From the NCBI GenBank assembly GCA_017860345.1, contig JAFNAV010000002.1, positions 27,253-91,252 on the forward strand: DNA of 64,000 nucleotides, in the 5' to 3' direction. Positions within the stretch are counted from its first letter, which is position 1, and every line of letters begins with the position of its first letter. This stretch comes from Bacteroidota bacterium. Its GTDB lineage: Bacteria; Bacteroidota; Bacteroidia; Bacteroidales; Paludibacteraceae. The translations under genes were made by a program, and so were the position numbers. The notes under the pieces were generated by a model. That model had not been told where the DNA came from and ran no database searches. It saw only the letters and a list, made by a program, of their open reading frames with translations. Shown here piece by piece: positions 52,719 to 63,011 of the stretch.

Positions 52719-54335
52719 TTACTTTTGATGCTTTACAAGCTCAATGGCCTTATTCACTGTTTTATCATATTTATAAAACAATGGATAAAAACCGGGGTCG
52801 CCCAATATATTTCTGCTGATATACGATTCAATCTGATTGGTTATCAACCTTTTTGATATAGCAATATCCCGGGGTACAGGTTTCACACCCTTGGTATTAG
52901 CAAAAACCGTAAACTGGCTCAGAATGTCTTGAGTTGCAAGATAAGCCTCCAAGGCTTTCCAGTTGTTGAAGCTATTCAGTTTTTTACGATTTTGGTCGGT
53001 ATACTGAAAAGCAAACTGATAAAGATATCCATAATTTACCACTTTGTTGAGATAGGGAGTATATTCTGAGGTATCGCGGGGAACAAAATAGTCGGGCATA
53101 ATACCACCTCCACCATATACAGTACGGCCTTTCAGAGTTTTATATTTCAACGAATCGGCCACACGAATACTGTCTTTGTTATCAAACTCGCCATGTATAT
53201 ACCTGTTGAGTAAGTCCTTTTCATAATCTTCGGCTTTACCCTTTGTATAGGGTTTCTGAATACTTCTACCCGATGGTGTATAATATCTCGCCACAGTAAG
53301 CCGTATTGCCGACCCATCGCTCAGGTCGTATTGCTGTTGCACAAGCCCCTTGCCGAATGAACGACGTCCAACAATTAGCCCCCGGTCATTGTCCTGAATA
53401 GCGCCTGCAAAAATTTCGCTGGCCGAAGCCGAAAACTCATCCAAAAGCACAACTACCGGTAAACCGATACAGCTTCCCTTGCCATCGGCTTTAGCCTCGA
53501 AACGCGAGTAAGCTTTTCCCTGCGAGTATACGATGAGCTGATTGGCTGGTAAAAACTCGTTCACCATCTTAATAGCCTGATCCATGAAACCGCCGCTATT
53601 TTCGCGCAAGTCTATGATGTACCGCTTAGCGCCTTTGGCTCTTAAATCGGCTATAGCATCGAGAAATTCCTTGTATGTAGTAGCTGCAAATTTACTTACC
53701 TTGATAAACCCTACGCCGGGTTCAATCATGTAAGCCACATCTACCGAGTTAACCGGAATTTGACCACGGGTTACCGTATATTTAAGCAACTCTTTTGTGC
53801 CATTGCGCTTAACGCCGAGCTTAACCTTTGATTGGGCAGGGCCGCGCAACTTTTTCATCACCTTTTCGTTGGTCACTTTTTTTCCGGTAAAAGTAGTATC
53901 ATTAACTAAAACTATGCGGTCGCCAGCCTGCAAACCAACCCGCTCAGATGGGCCACCACTGATGACCGACACAATCATAATTGTATCGTTCTGTATATTA
54001 AACTGAACACCTATTCCACTAAAACTACCTTCAAGTTCGCTATTTACATTTTCCAAATCGCTGGCAGGTATATATACCGAATGTGGATCCAACTTGGCAA
54101 TTAAATCGGTCATCATCTCTTCGGTAAGCTCACTTACATCCACAGTATCAACGTATTGCGCATCAATCATGGAAAGCACCTCATCCAGTTTATTTGACCC
54201 CTCACCCGAAAAAAAGCCTTTTAATGCAGGATTATTGCGTATCTGAGACCTATTAGCCAATAAGTTACCCAAAAACAAACCAACAACCAGCGCCACAAAA
54301 ACAACGAGTACCAGCAATAAATTTTTTTTATTCAT
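52719..54335 (-). CDS. S41-family C-terminal processing peptidase
   Basis: A 538-residue protease with an N-terminal membrane anchor or signal (LLLVLVVFVALVVGLFLGNLL), a PDZ domain (about 90-175, GIGVQFNIQNDTIMIVSV) and the S41 core with the Ser in DEFSASASEIFAG and Lys in RSFGKGLVQ. It is the second CTP-type protease of the window (the other at 16600). It follows the dCMP deaminase gene after about 100 bases on the same strand. Confidence 0.93.
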   Translation of the reverse strand: MNKKNLLLVLVVFVALVVGLFLGNLLANRSQIRNNPALKGFFSGEGSNKLDEVLSMIDAQYVDTVDVSELTEEMMTDLIAKLDPHSVYIPASDLENVNSELEGSFSGIGVQFNIQNDTIMIVSVISGGPSERVGLQAGDRIVLVNDTTFTGKKVTNEKVMKKLRGPAQSKVKLGVKRNGTKELLKYTVTRGQIPVNSVDVAYMIEPGVGFIKVSKFAATTYKEFLDAIADLRAKGAKRYIIDLRENSGGFMDQAIKMVNEFLPANQLIVYSQGKAYSRFEAKADGKGSCIGLPVVVLLDEFSASASEIFAGAIQDNDRGLIVGRRSFGKGLVQQQYDLSDGSAIRLTVARYYTPSGRSIQKPYTKGKAEDYEKDLLNRYIHGEFDNKDSIRVADSLKYKTLKGRTVYGGGGIMPDYFVPRDTSEYTPYLNKVVNYGYLYQFAFQYTDQNRKKLNSFNNWKALEAYLATQDILSQFTVFANTKGVKPVPRDIAISKRLITNQIESYISRNILGDPGFYPLFYKYDKTVNKAIELVKHQK

Positions 54336-54437
54336 AAAACAGATAAGCTATTTGTTATTTAGTACTTTTTATTCATCTTATATTTTCAACAACAATATTT
54401 TTTTGATCCTACTCTATCAAATACACCATTTGATATA

Positions 54438-54860
54438 TTATTGGTTTTCAAGGAAAATTACCTCAACACCAGCCCTTTCGAGAAGCTCAACACCATCCAT
54501 AATCCTGTATTTCTCGCCATAAACCACACGTTTGATACCCGATTGGATTATCAACTTTGAACACTCAATACATGGCGATGCCGTAACATAAAGTGTAGCT
54601 CCGTCGCTACTGTTATTCGATCGCGCCACTTTAGTAATGGCATTGGCCTCGGCATGTAAAACATATGCTTTCGATACATTGTTTTCATCTTCACATTTAT
54701 TTTCAAATCCCGATGGCGTTCCATTGTAGCCGTCCGATATAATCATTTGATTTTTTACCAGTAAAGCTCCTACTTTGCGACGCTCGCAGTACGAGTTTTC
54801 GGCCCAGATACGTGCCATGCGCATGTAGCGCTGATCAAGTTTATATTGTTTTTCATCCAT
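54438..54860 (-). CDS. Deoxycytidylate deaminase (ComEB-like)
   Basis: A zinc-dependent cytidine/deoxycytidylate deaminase with the HAEANAI and SPCIECSKL zinc motifs, predicted to convert dCMP to dUMP for thymidylate supply. The ORF-track start at 54878 is a TTG; the ATG at 54860 (MDEKQYKLDQRYMRMA) gives 140 residues and leaves a 14-base gap to mpl. It lies between mpl and an S41 protease. Confidence 0.92.
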   Translation of the reverse strand: MDEKQYKLDQRYMRMARIWAENSYCERRKVGALLVKNQMIISDGYNGTPSGFENKCEDENNVSKAYVLHAEANAITKVARSNNSSDGATLYVTASPCIECSKLIIQSGIKRVVYGEKYRIMDGVELLERAGVEVIFLENQ

Positions 54861-54874
54861 ATTGTTTCTTATTT

Positions 54875-56236
54875 TCAAATCTTATCTTTTAAAATTTTTT
54901 CAACATCTATCCCTGAGAAATTCCCCGACGACATAAGCAAAACTACCGAACCGGCATAATCCATTTCTTTTAATCTGGTTTCAAACAATAACTTATCTGT
55001 CAGTACTTCAACATTTGCAGGGCCAAAAGCCAGCTTAACATCTTCAGGATTTAAATCTTTCAGCCCCTTCCGCTTAAGCTCTTCAGGGTCATAGTATATC
55101 AGCGCTATGTCAGCATGCCGGGTAGTATCAGCATATCGTAAAATATATTCGGCACTAAGGCTGCTATAGGTATTAAGCTCGAAACAGGCTATGATTTTTT
55201 TGTCGGGATACTGACCCCGAACTGCTTTTAAAGTAGCCCTGAGTTTAGATGGAGAATGGGCATAGTCTCTGTAAATAATGGTTTTATCGCTATCTGCTAT
55301 ACGCTGCAAACGAGTGGCTGCTCCACCAAAACCGGGAATTACCGAATAAAACTGATCGTCAGTTACTCCAATTTGTCGGCAAGCAATCCGGGCAGCCTCA
55401 ATATTTTGCAGATTATGCTCTCCAAAAACACTCAGCGCCACATCGGCTTTCTTTGTTTTGAGGTATGTAACTCCTTTGTGCACTTCGTATTCAGGCGTAT
55501 TGTAGGTGAACGGAACAATATCCCTGCGCAGTTTTTCAGCTATTTGCTTTAAGTGTTTATCGTCAGCAAAATAGATAAGTCGTCCCTGAACTTCCATCAG
55601 TTCTGTAAAACGCCTGAATTGCTCCACATATTCTTCTTCGGAGGGAAAAACGTCAATATGATCCCAGGCAATACCTGTAAGTACCGCAATATGAGGCTTG
55701 TAAAGATGAAATTTAGGACGAGGATCAAGCGAAGAAGTAAGGTACTCATCACCCTCAAAAACAGCTATTCTCGCTTCGTACGAGAGCTTAGCCAAAGCAT
55801 CAAAACCATCGATATGAGCGCCAACCATATAGTCGGCATCTATCCTTAATTGCTTGAGTACGTATAAGATAATGGCCGTAGTAGTGCTTTTACCATGACT
55901 ACCACCAACTACTATACGCGTTTTGCTACGGGTTTGTTGGAAAAGAAATTCGGGATAGGAATATACTTTCAGCCCAAGCGCCTTGGCCTGAACAAGTTCA
56001 GGATTATCAGAGGCAACATGCGTACCTACAATGACAGCAGAAAGTCCTTTGTGAATTCTATCAGGAAACCATCCCAGTTTATCGGGCAATAACCCTCTGT
56101 TTTTGAGCCTTGTAAACGACGGGTCGTATATTTCATCGTCAGAACCTGTTACCAGAAAACTATTTTTTTTACTGATAGCGATAGCCAAATTATGCATGGC
56201 TGCTCCACCTATTGCTATAAAATGTACTCTCTGCAT
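54875..56236 (-). CDS. mpl: UDP-N-acetylmuramate:L-Ala-gamma-D-Glu-meso-Dap ligase Mpl
   Basis: This Mur-ligase-family enzyme re-attaches recovered murein tripeptide to UDP-MurNAc in cell-wall recycling. The N-terminus IAIGGAAMHNLAIAISKK lacks the MurC-type GIGGxGM and is typical of Mpl, and the ATP loop GGSHGKSTTTAI is at about residue 108. The 453-residue length fits. It heads the mpl, dCMP deaminase, S41 protease run. Confidence 0.92.
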   Translation of the reverse strand: MQRVHFIAIGGAAMHNLAIAISKKNSFLVTGSDDEIYDPSFTRLKNRGLLPDKLGWFPDRIHKGLSAVIVGTHVASDNPELVQAKALGLKVYSYPEFLFQQTRSKTRIVVGGSHGKSTTTAIILYVLKQLRIDADYMVGAHIDGFDALAKLSYEARIAVFEGDEYLTSSLDPRPKFHLYKPHIAVLTGIAWDHIDVFPSEEEYVEQFRRFTELMEVQGRLIYFADDKHLKQIAEKLRRDIVPFTYNTPEYEVHKGVTYLKTKKADVALSVFGEHNLQNIEAARIACRQIGVTDDQFYSVIPGFGGAATRLQRIADSDKTIIYRDYAHSPSKLRATLKAVRGQYPDKKIIACFELNTYSSLSAEYILRYADTTRHADIALIYYDPEELKRKGLKDLNPEDVKLAFGPANVEVLTDKLLFETRLKEMDYAGSVVLLMSSGNFSGIDVEKILKDKI

Positions 56237-56238
56237 GG

Positions 56239-56270
56239 TTTGCCCGGATGTGGTTTTTTGCCTATTTTTG
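56239..56270 (+). promoter_or_regulatory. Orphan promoter-like pair reading toward the MBL gene
   Basis: TTTG (56239-56242) and TATTTTTG (56263-56270) are 20 bases apart on the plus strand, a good -33/-7 match just upstream of mpl on the opposite strand. A transcript would run through dispersed repeat copy B to the hydrolase at 56639. Confidence 0.4.
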
Positions 56271-56459
56271 CCCTGAAATAATAACGAAACACAAAAGTAA
56301 TAAAAAGTTTGGGCTTAAGTTAACTTGCTTATATTTATTTAATATTTAAATATATAATAACCGTAAGTAAACAAACATCAAGTCAAAAACATTTTTATAG
56401 ACAACAAATTTGAATTATTATGGAACGAGCATGAATACAATTATTTAAACCAAATACCA

Positions 56460-56530
56460 TGTCCCGATAGTTATCGAGATGCGAGTTCCATGCGACCAAT
56501 AATTAAAAAAATACAAACGAACGCATGAAA
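56460..56530 (+). repeat. Dispersed repeat, copy B
   Basis: CCCGATAGTTATCGAGATGCG, GTTCCATGCGACC, an AT-rich spacer and GAACGCATGAAA follow in the same order as in copy A at 19975-20055. The GATAGYTATCG core is palindromic. Confidence 0.6.
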
Positions 56531-56566
56531 CACCCATGAGTAAGTTTACTCGCACAAGGGAATGAT

Positions 56567-56634
56567 TAATAAATCCGACGTCACCTCAATCAGTCGGAAA
56601 GCCTACCCTTCGGGGAGGTTGGAGGGGCTTTTAA
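56567..56634 (+). repeat. Hairpin-rich block with a TTCG-loop stem
   Basis: After copy B come a short CCGAC/GTCGG stem and AAAGCCTACCC-TTCG-GGGGAGG...GGGGCTTTT, where CCTACCC pairs with GGGGAGG around TTCG and AAAGCC with GGCTTT. Blocks of this kind recur in Bacteroidota genomes. The T run at the end could also give termination just before the hydrolase ATG at 56639. Confidence 0.5.
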
Positions 56635-56638
56635 ATAT

Positions 56639-57478
56639 ATGAAATTACATAAAATTGAAGCTGGCGCTTTCCACGTTGATGGAGGTGCTGCATTCGGGGT
56701 AGTTCCCAAAAAAGTATGGCAAAAAAGGTATCCGGCCGACAAAGACAACTATTGCAGGGTACACATGCGCTGTCTCCTTATCGACACCGGAAACCGCTTA
56801 ATTTTAATCGATGCCGGTACAGGCGATAAGCAACTTGAATATCTGAAATTTTATGGCTTTGAAGGTGTGATTAATTTTGATGCTGAACTAAGTAAATTAG
56901 GATATAAAGCTGAGCAGGTTACTGATGTTATATTCACGCATTTGCACTTCGACCACTGCGGCGGTGCAACCCGATACAACGCCGGCAAAACTGCTGTAGA
57001 GCTTGTTTTTCCCAATGCGGTACATCATGTTGGCGAAACCCAGTGGCAAAATTTTCTGAATCCCAATGTACGGGAAGGCGATTCTTATTTTAAAGAAAAT
57101 ATGCTGCCTATAGCCGATGCTGGCAAACTGCACACCCTTACCGGAGATGAATTTTTATGCCCTGAAATTGAAATGAGAATTTACGACGGGCACACACCGG
57201 GACAGATAGTAACTTATATCAACATGGACAATCAAACTCTTGTTTACTGTGGCGATGTGATTCCGCTGGCTGCTAATGTGCCTTTAGCGTGGATTTCGTC
57301 GTACGACGTTTTCCCCCTTACAGCCATGGAGGAAAAGAAACGCTTACTGGACGAAGCTGCTGAAAAACAACAGATTTTGTTTTTTGAACATGATGCCTAT
57401 ACCGAATGTTGCACCGTGGTAAGCAATTACAACAAACACAAGGTAAGCAGTATGTTAAGGTTTGAAGAAGTGCTTTAA
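56639..57478 (+). CDS. MBL-fold metallo-hydrolase
   Basis: A 279-residue metallo-beta-lactamase-fold hydrolase with the zinc motif THLHFDHCGG near residue 100, DGHTPGQIV near 185, YCGDVIP and FEHDAY. It resembles the quorum-lactonase/glyoxalase-II-like group, but the substrate is not decided by these motifs. No partner gene is adjacent. The 400-base upstream region holds an orphan promoter, repeat copy B and a hairpin block. Confidence 0.9.
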   Translation: MKLHKIEAGAFHVDGGAAFGVVPKKVWQKRYPADKDNYCRVHMRCLLIDTGNRLILIDAGTGDKQLEYLKFYGFEGVINFDAELSKLGYKAEQVTDVIFTHLHFDHCGGATRYNAGKTAVELVFPNAVHHVGETQWQNFLNPNVREGDSYFKENMLPIADAGKLHTLTGDEFLCPEIEMRIYDGHTPGQIVTYINMDNQTLVYCGDVIPLAANVPLAWISSYDVFPLTAMEEKKRLLDEAAEKQQILFFEHDAYTECCTVVSNYNKHKVSSMLRFEEVL

Positions 57479-57521
57479 CAATTTGGCGTTAGGGCTCTCA
57501 TCATATGAGTATCAAAAAAAA

Positions 57522-58232
57522 CTAATCCACTGAAAGTAAAGCCAGTGCATCCAGAATATTGTACATATTAGCATTATTGCTTTGAAAATAGTTTTTTTCG
57601 GCAAGGATGGTCTCAGCCGATTGTACGGTAGCGCCCGGGGTGAGCTCTTCGACCCCATTGGCTACCATTCCTTGCAGAGTTTCGGCCGTTACCTCGAAAT
57701 GGAACTGCAAACCGACTACACGCTGACCGTACAGAAACGCCTGATGCCTACAAACATTGCTATAAAAAAGATGCGTTGAGCCTGACGGCAAATCGTAAGT
57801 ATCGCCATGCCAGTGAAACACCTTAAAATCATTGTCGATATCTTTTAAAAGCGAGTTGACTTTCCCTGAATCGGTTTTATGAATATCAAACCAGCCAATT
57901 TCTTTTTGGTGATTTGGGTATACGCTGGCTCCGAGCACATCGGCAATAAGCTGTGAGCCCAAACAAATACCTAAAACCGTTTTACCGACTCCTATAGCAT
58001 CTTTGATAAATGCTTTTTCAGTTGCCAGCCAGTTGTATTGCTCTTCTTCGTACACACTCATTGGGCCTCCCATTACTATCAGCCAGTCGAAATTACTCAG
58101 CGCAGGTAAGTTCTGATTTTCGTACAATTTGGTATAACTGAGATTATGACCCTGAGTTTGCACCCAGGTTTCGATGCAACCCGGCCCTTCGTAAGGCACG
58201 TGCATCAACAGATGAATGGTAAGCTGTTTCAT
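57522..58232 (-). CDS. Type 1 glutamine amidotransferase-like protein
   Basis: This 236-residue protein of the GMP-synthase-like class I GATase family has the nucleophile C90 in GICLGSQLIADVLG and a histidine in VGLQFHFEVTAE. The acid follows that histidine by two residues, so the triad is complete. There is no fused synthase domain. Stand-alone relatives often act on small molecules; the acceptor here is unknown. Confidence 0.88.
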   Translation of the reverse strand: MKQLTIHLLMHVPYEGPGCIETWVQTQGHNLSYTKLYENQNLPALSNFDWLIVMGGPMSVYEEEQYNWLATEKAFIKDAIGVGKTVLGICLGSQLIADVLGASVYPNHQKEIGWFDIHKTDSGKVNSLLKDIDNDFKVFHWHGDTYDLPSGSTHLFYSNVCRHQAFLYGQRVVGLQFHFEVTAETLQGMVANGVEELTPGATVQSAETILAEKNYFQSNNANMYNILDALALLSVD

Positions 58233-58301
58233 TTTAAATAAACAAGTATAAACACTTAATTTTGCCTGCGGTAAACCAATGCAGGCTCACAATAATCCGG
58301 G

Positions 58302-58589
58302 TTACAATGGATGGTTATTGGCTTCGGGTGCTTTATTATTAAAAAATTTTTTATAAAAATATCCCAATGTAAATGTGGGTATTATATCTACAAATGGAAT
58401 AATCTCCTCGGTAAAGCTTATAAAAGCACCTATTTTGCCTGTACGACCACCAAACATACGGTAAAATATCCACGCCGAAAATGGCGCCCAGGCCACATCA
58501 AACCATTCGCCGGCAAAAGGTAGAAAATAACTGATATTACCAAGCAAATCAAGAAAGATGCAGAATAATAGTGAGGGGTTCTGTTTCAT
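58302..58589 (-). CDS. Small membrane protein, unknown function
   Basis: About 95 residues with two or three hydrophobic stretches (LLFCIFLDLLGNISYFLPFAG, WAPFSAWIFYRMFGG, IIPFVDIIPTFTLGYFY). The ATG three codons into the ORF (MKQNPSLLF) may be the start. It probably resides in the inner membrane. I recognise the pattern as a small conserved Bacteroidota protein but cannot name a family. It lies between the amidotransferase and the sigma-factor gene. Confidence 0.65.
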   Translation of the reverse strand: MKQNPSLLFCIFLDLLGNISYFLPFAGEWFDVAWAPFSAWIFYRMFGGRTGKIGAFISFTEEIIPFVDIIPTFTLGYFYKKFFNNKAPEANNHPL

Positions 58590-58616
58590 GTTTTTCAAAG
58601 TTTGCTACGAAAATAA

Positions 58617-58648
58617 ATAAAAAAAAGCGAAACAAAATGTTTCGCTTT
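58617..58648 (-). terminator. Intrinsic terminator of the sigma-factor gene
   Basis: AAAGCGAAAC and GTTTCGCTTT form a 10-bp stem; the minus strand continues into a run of T. It lies 17 bases past the stop at 58665. Confidence 0.9.
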
Positions 58649-58664
58649 CAAATTTTTATTACGC

Positions 58665-59528
58665 TTATCCCAGAAAGCCTTTCAGTAATTTACTTTTTGA
58701 AGTAGGTCTTAATTTCCGGATAGCTTTTTCTTTGATTTGTCGTACACGTTCCCGTGTAAGTCCGAATTCGTCACCGATTTCTTCCAGAGTCATCTCTGGC
58801 ACACCGATTCCGAAGAATTTTTTTACGATATCACGTTCTCTGTCAGAAAGTGTATGCGCCAAAACACGTTCTATTTCTTTGGATAGCGACTCGTTAATCA
58901 GTGCGCGGTCAGCGTTAGGCGAATCATCATTCACCATCACATCGAGCAAACTGTTGTCTTCACCTTCCACAAAAGGAGCATCTACCGAAATATGACGACC
59001 TGACACCTTCATGGTATCTGCAATCTTATCAACGGGGATGTCTAATTGTTCGGCGAGCTCCTCGGGCGACGGACGACGTTCGTTTTCCTGCTCGAATTTA
59101 GAGAAAGCTTTGTTGATTTTATTCAACGAACCTACCTGATTCAGAGGCAGACGCACAATACGCGACTGTTCGGCCAAAGCCTGAAGAATTGACTGACGAA
59201 TCCACCATACAGCATAAGAAATAAACTTAAAACCACGCGTTTCGTCGAATTTTTCAGCAGCTTTTATCAACCCCAGATTACCCTCATTAATAAGATCGGG
59301 CAGACTAAGTCCCTGATTTTGATACTGCTTGGCCACTGAAACCACAAAACGAAGATTGGCGCGGGTAAGTTTCTCAAGAGCAATACGGTCGCCATTGCGA
59401 ATACGCTGAGCGAGCTCTACTTCTTCTTCAACTGTTATAAGATCCTCACGTCCAATCTCTTGCAAGTACTTGTCAAGCGATGCACTTTCTCGATTCGTGA
59501 TCGATTTCGTAATTTTTAATTGTCTCAT
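58665..59528 (-). CDS. rpoD: Primary RNA polymerase sigma factor (sigma-70 family)
   Basis: A 287-residue sigma factor of the short Bacteroidota primary type. Region 1.2 is at the start ([25 protein letters not shown]), region 2 in the middle ([32 protein letters not shown]) and region 4 at the end ([27 protein letters not shown]). It lacks the long N-terminal region 1.1 of proteobacterial RpoD. This class recognises TTG-N19-TAnnTTTG promoters, and its own gene has an excellent one at 59551-59581. Confidence 0.96.
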   Translation of the reverse strand: MRQLKITKSITNRESASLDKYLQEIGREDLITVEEEVELAQRIRNGDRIALEKLTRANLRFVVSVAKQYQNQGLSLPDLINEGNLGLIKAAEKFDETRGFKFISYAVWWIRQSILQALAEQSRIVRLPLNQVGSLNKINKAFSKFEQENERRPSPEELAEQLDIPVDKIADTMKVSGRHISVDAPFVEGEDNSLLDVMVNDDSPNADRALINESLSKEIERVLAHTLSDRERDIVKKFFGIGVPEMTLEEIGDEFGLTRERVRQIKEKAIRKLRPTSKSKLLKGFLG

Positions 59529-59550
59529 TCCTGTATAGAAATTTAGCTTG

Positions 59551-59581
59551 CAAAAGTAGTAATTTTTTTTGACCTGTCAAA
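59551..59581 (-). promoter_or_regulatory. Consensus Bacteroidota promoter of the sigma-factor gene
   Basis: Minus-strand TTTG (59578-59581), a 19-base spacer and TACTTTTG (59551-59558) lie 23 bases before the ATG at 59528. This is the best -33/-7 match in the window. Confidence 0.7.
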
Positions 59582-59689
59582 CAAGTTTTTTGTCAAAAAA
59601 AATATCAGTTCTGCTTTATTGATATTGAAACGTAGGAAAGTGCAAATTGTTTCGCATTGTTGAAAAATTATAACATTTTAATATCAATA

Positions 59690-59722
59690 AATAAGCCGCA
59701 GTTAACGAAACTACGGCTTATT
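59690..59722 (-). terminator. Hairpin downstream of the HtrA gene
   Basis: AATAAGCCGCAGTT and AACTACGGCTTATT form a 14-bp stem with one mismatch-type wobble around AACGA, 80 bases past the HtrA stop. The following T content is low, so it may be a processing or partial-terminator hairpin. Confidence 0.6.
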
Positions 59723-59802
59723 ATTGTGTTTAATAGCTCAAAGCTCTTCCAAATTCAGTTGTCATACCCATGGTTTTCAACCTGATATTACTTTGCCAAC
59801 AA

Positions 59803-61302
59803 CTAATTTTCGAGATTGATGGCATATACAGCCATACGTCCATTAGGATAAACTCCGGCAATATTCAGCACTTTATTAAATTGGTCGGTTGAGTTGGCTG
59901 CTTCTTCGTAAACAGCATCCAAATCCTCCGTATTTCGAATAGCCTGATTATTAATCTTTACAATAATAAATCCGGGTTTAATGCCTGCCGCCTGAAATTT
60001 ACCTTTATCTACCGACACCACTTCCACTCCGTAGTCAATCTGAATTTGCGACTTGGTTTTTGAGCTGATATCTTTAAACTCGGCACCCAACACTAAAGCT
60101 TTATTTTCGGAATTTACCACATCGGTACTTCCCAGTCTATTTTTAAGTTCTGCATTCATCTTCAGCTGCTTGTTGTCACGTATTACAACTATACTTACTT
60201 TATCTCCGGGGCTGTACCGGCCAATTTGTTCCTGCAACTGATTTCTCGATTTTATGCTTACACCATTAACATCAACAATAATATCACCGGCTTTTATTCC
60301 GGCAGCTTCAGCGGCCGTATTCTTGTAAACATTCTCCACATAAGCACCTTCCATCGTTTTAAGGTTCTTTTCTTTCGCCAGCTTGTCGGTAATTTCACCC
60401 AATTCCACGCCAAGCATTGCACGCTGAACTATGCCGTACTGACGGATGTCGGACACCACTTTTTGCACTATACTAACCGGCACTGCAAACGCGTAACCTG
60501 AGTAAGTTCCGGTTTGCGAAGCAATGGCCGTATTAATCCCTACAAGTTCGCCCCGGGTATTAACCAGAGCTCCACCACTATTTCCGGGATTAACCGCAGC
60601 ATCGGTCTGTATAAACGATTCTATTTTCATTTTAGAATTGATGATGTTGATATTACGTGCTTTGGCACTAACAATACCCGCTGTAACGGTAGAGGTAAGA
60701 TTGAACGGATTGCCCACAGCCAACACCCACTCGCCAACCTTAAGAGAGTCGGAATTTCCGAACAAAATAACCGGTAGATTTTCTGCTTCAATCTTTAGCA
60801 GAGCAATGTCTGTATTGGGGTCGGCACCTACCAGCTTGGCTTTGTAAGTTTTGTTATTGTTGAGCGTTACTTCTATTTCTTTCGATCTTTCAATCACATG
60901 ATTATTTGTAACAATATAGCCATCTTTAGAAATAATTACTCCTGAGCCCGAACCTTCCTGCAGAGGAGCTTCCTGCTGCTGGCGTTGCTGAGGTTTCCCG
61001 AAGAAAAACTCGAAAAATGGATCGTCCGAATACCCATATTGCCGCATATCTACAGGTGTTTTGGTTTTTACGTGAACTACAGCATGTACCGACAACTCGG
61101 CGGCCACTGTAAAATCGGTCTCCATAGCGCTGGATGCACGCGAGAAAGCGGCATAGCTTGCCGGGATGGAATTATTTCCCTGAAATAAATTAGAGTCAGA
61201 GGTTTTGTTTGAAATGTAGCTGGTGGTAATGCTACTGGCTACACTTACTGCTACGACTAATGCAAAAAAGCCGAGCACTTTGGTTTTCTGCGAAACATTC
61301 AT
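59803..61302 (-). CDS. HtrA/DegP-family periplasmic serine protease
   Basis: A 499-residue envelope protease-chaperone with an N-terminal signal or anchor (VLGFFALVVAVSVASS). The catalytic triad is H135 (TNNHVIE), D165 (NTDIALLK) and S242 (PGNSGGAL). Two PDZ domains follow (about 290-385 and 420-499), the DegP layout. It removes or refolds misfolded proteins in the periplasm. A Gln-rich stretch (KPQQRQQQ) before the protease domain corresponds to the LA loop. It is a single minus-strand gene. Confidence 0.95.
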   Translation of the reverse strand: MNVSQKTKVLGFFALVVAVSVASSITTSYISNKTSDSNLFQGNNSIPASYAAFSRASSAMETDFTVAAELSVHAVVHVKTKTPVDMRQYGYSDDPFFEFFFGKPQQRQQQEAPLQEGSGSGVIISKDGYIVTNNHVIERSKEIEVTLNNNKTYKAKLVGADPNTDIALLKIEAENLPVILFGNSDSLKVGEWVLAVGNPFNLTSTVTAGIVSAKARNINIINSKMKIESFIQTDAAVNPGNSGGALVNTRGELVGINTAIASQTGTYSGYAFAVPVSIVQKVVSDIRQYGIVQRAMLGVELGEITDKLAKEKNLKTMEGAYVENVYKNTAAEAAGIKAGDIIVDVNGVSIKSRNQLQEQIGRYSPGDKVSIVVIRDNKQLKMNAELKNRLGSTDVVNSENKALVLGAEFKDISSKTKSQIQIDYGVEVVSVDKGKFQAAGIKPGFIIVKINNQAIRNTEDLDAVYEEAANSTDQFNKVLNIAGVYPNGRMAVYAINLEN

Positions 61303-61521
61303 AATCTTTATTGTTTTATAGTTTTAGTTAAATATATTCTTTACTATTTGTAATTTTAAATATTAGTTTTCGATGATTTATTTTGGACGAAAATACACAA
61401 AAAACATTCCTGCAAAAATCATTGTCAGTTATATTTTTTTATTATTAACAGCTGTTTTTTAGGGCTTAACGGGTATTAACGGAATGTAAATTGAATTATA
61501 AAAAAATCTGAAAAATCGAAC
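61303..61521. other. AT-rich intergenic region
   Basis: Between the HtrA start and the enolase terminator I see no gene or strong hairpin. It should hold the HtrA promoter, but no clear TAnnTTTG box was found. Confidence 0.5.
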
Positions 61522-61555
61522 AAAAAAAAGCCGTCCGAATTGTCAGACAGCTTTT
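61522..61555 (-). terminator. Intrinsic terminator of eno
   Basis: Minus-strand AAAAGCTGTC and GACGGCTTTT pair with one G-T pair and end in a T run, 41 bases past the enolase stop. Confidence 0.87.
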
Positions 61556-61596
61556 AGAAGGTACAAAAATGTCAGGATTAATCCTGTCATTTTTTC

Positions 61597-62892
<1,296 letters not shown>

Positions 62893-62969
62893 TTAGAAAT
62901 TTCGTACCAGTTAAACATTTGTTCAAAAAAAATGTTCAGTTAAAATACCGAATTTATCAAAACATTATT

Positions 62970-62977
62970 TACCTTTG
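62970..62977 (+). promoter_or_regulatory. -7 box for the DUF4197 gene
   Basis: TACCTTTG fits TAnnTTTG 35 bases upstream of the ATG at 63012; no clear -33 element. Confidence 0.45.
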
Positions 62978-63011
62978 AACTTTAAAAACAAAGTTATTTA
63001 TTTATATCATT

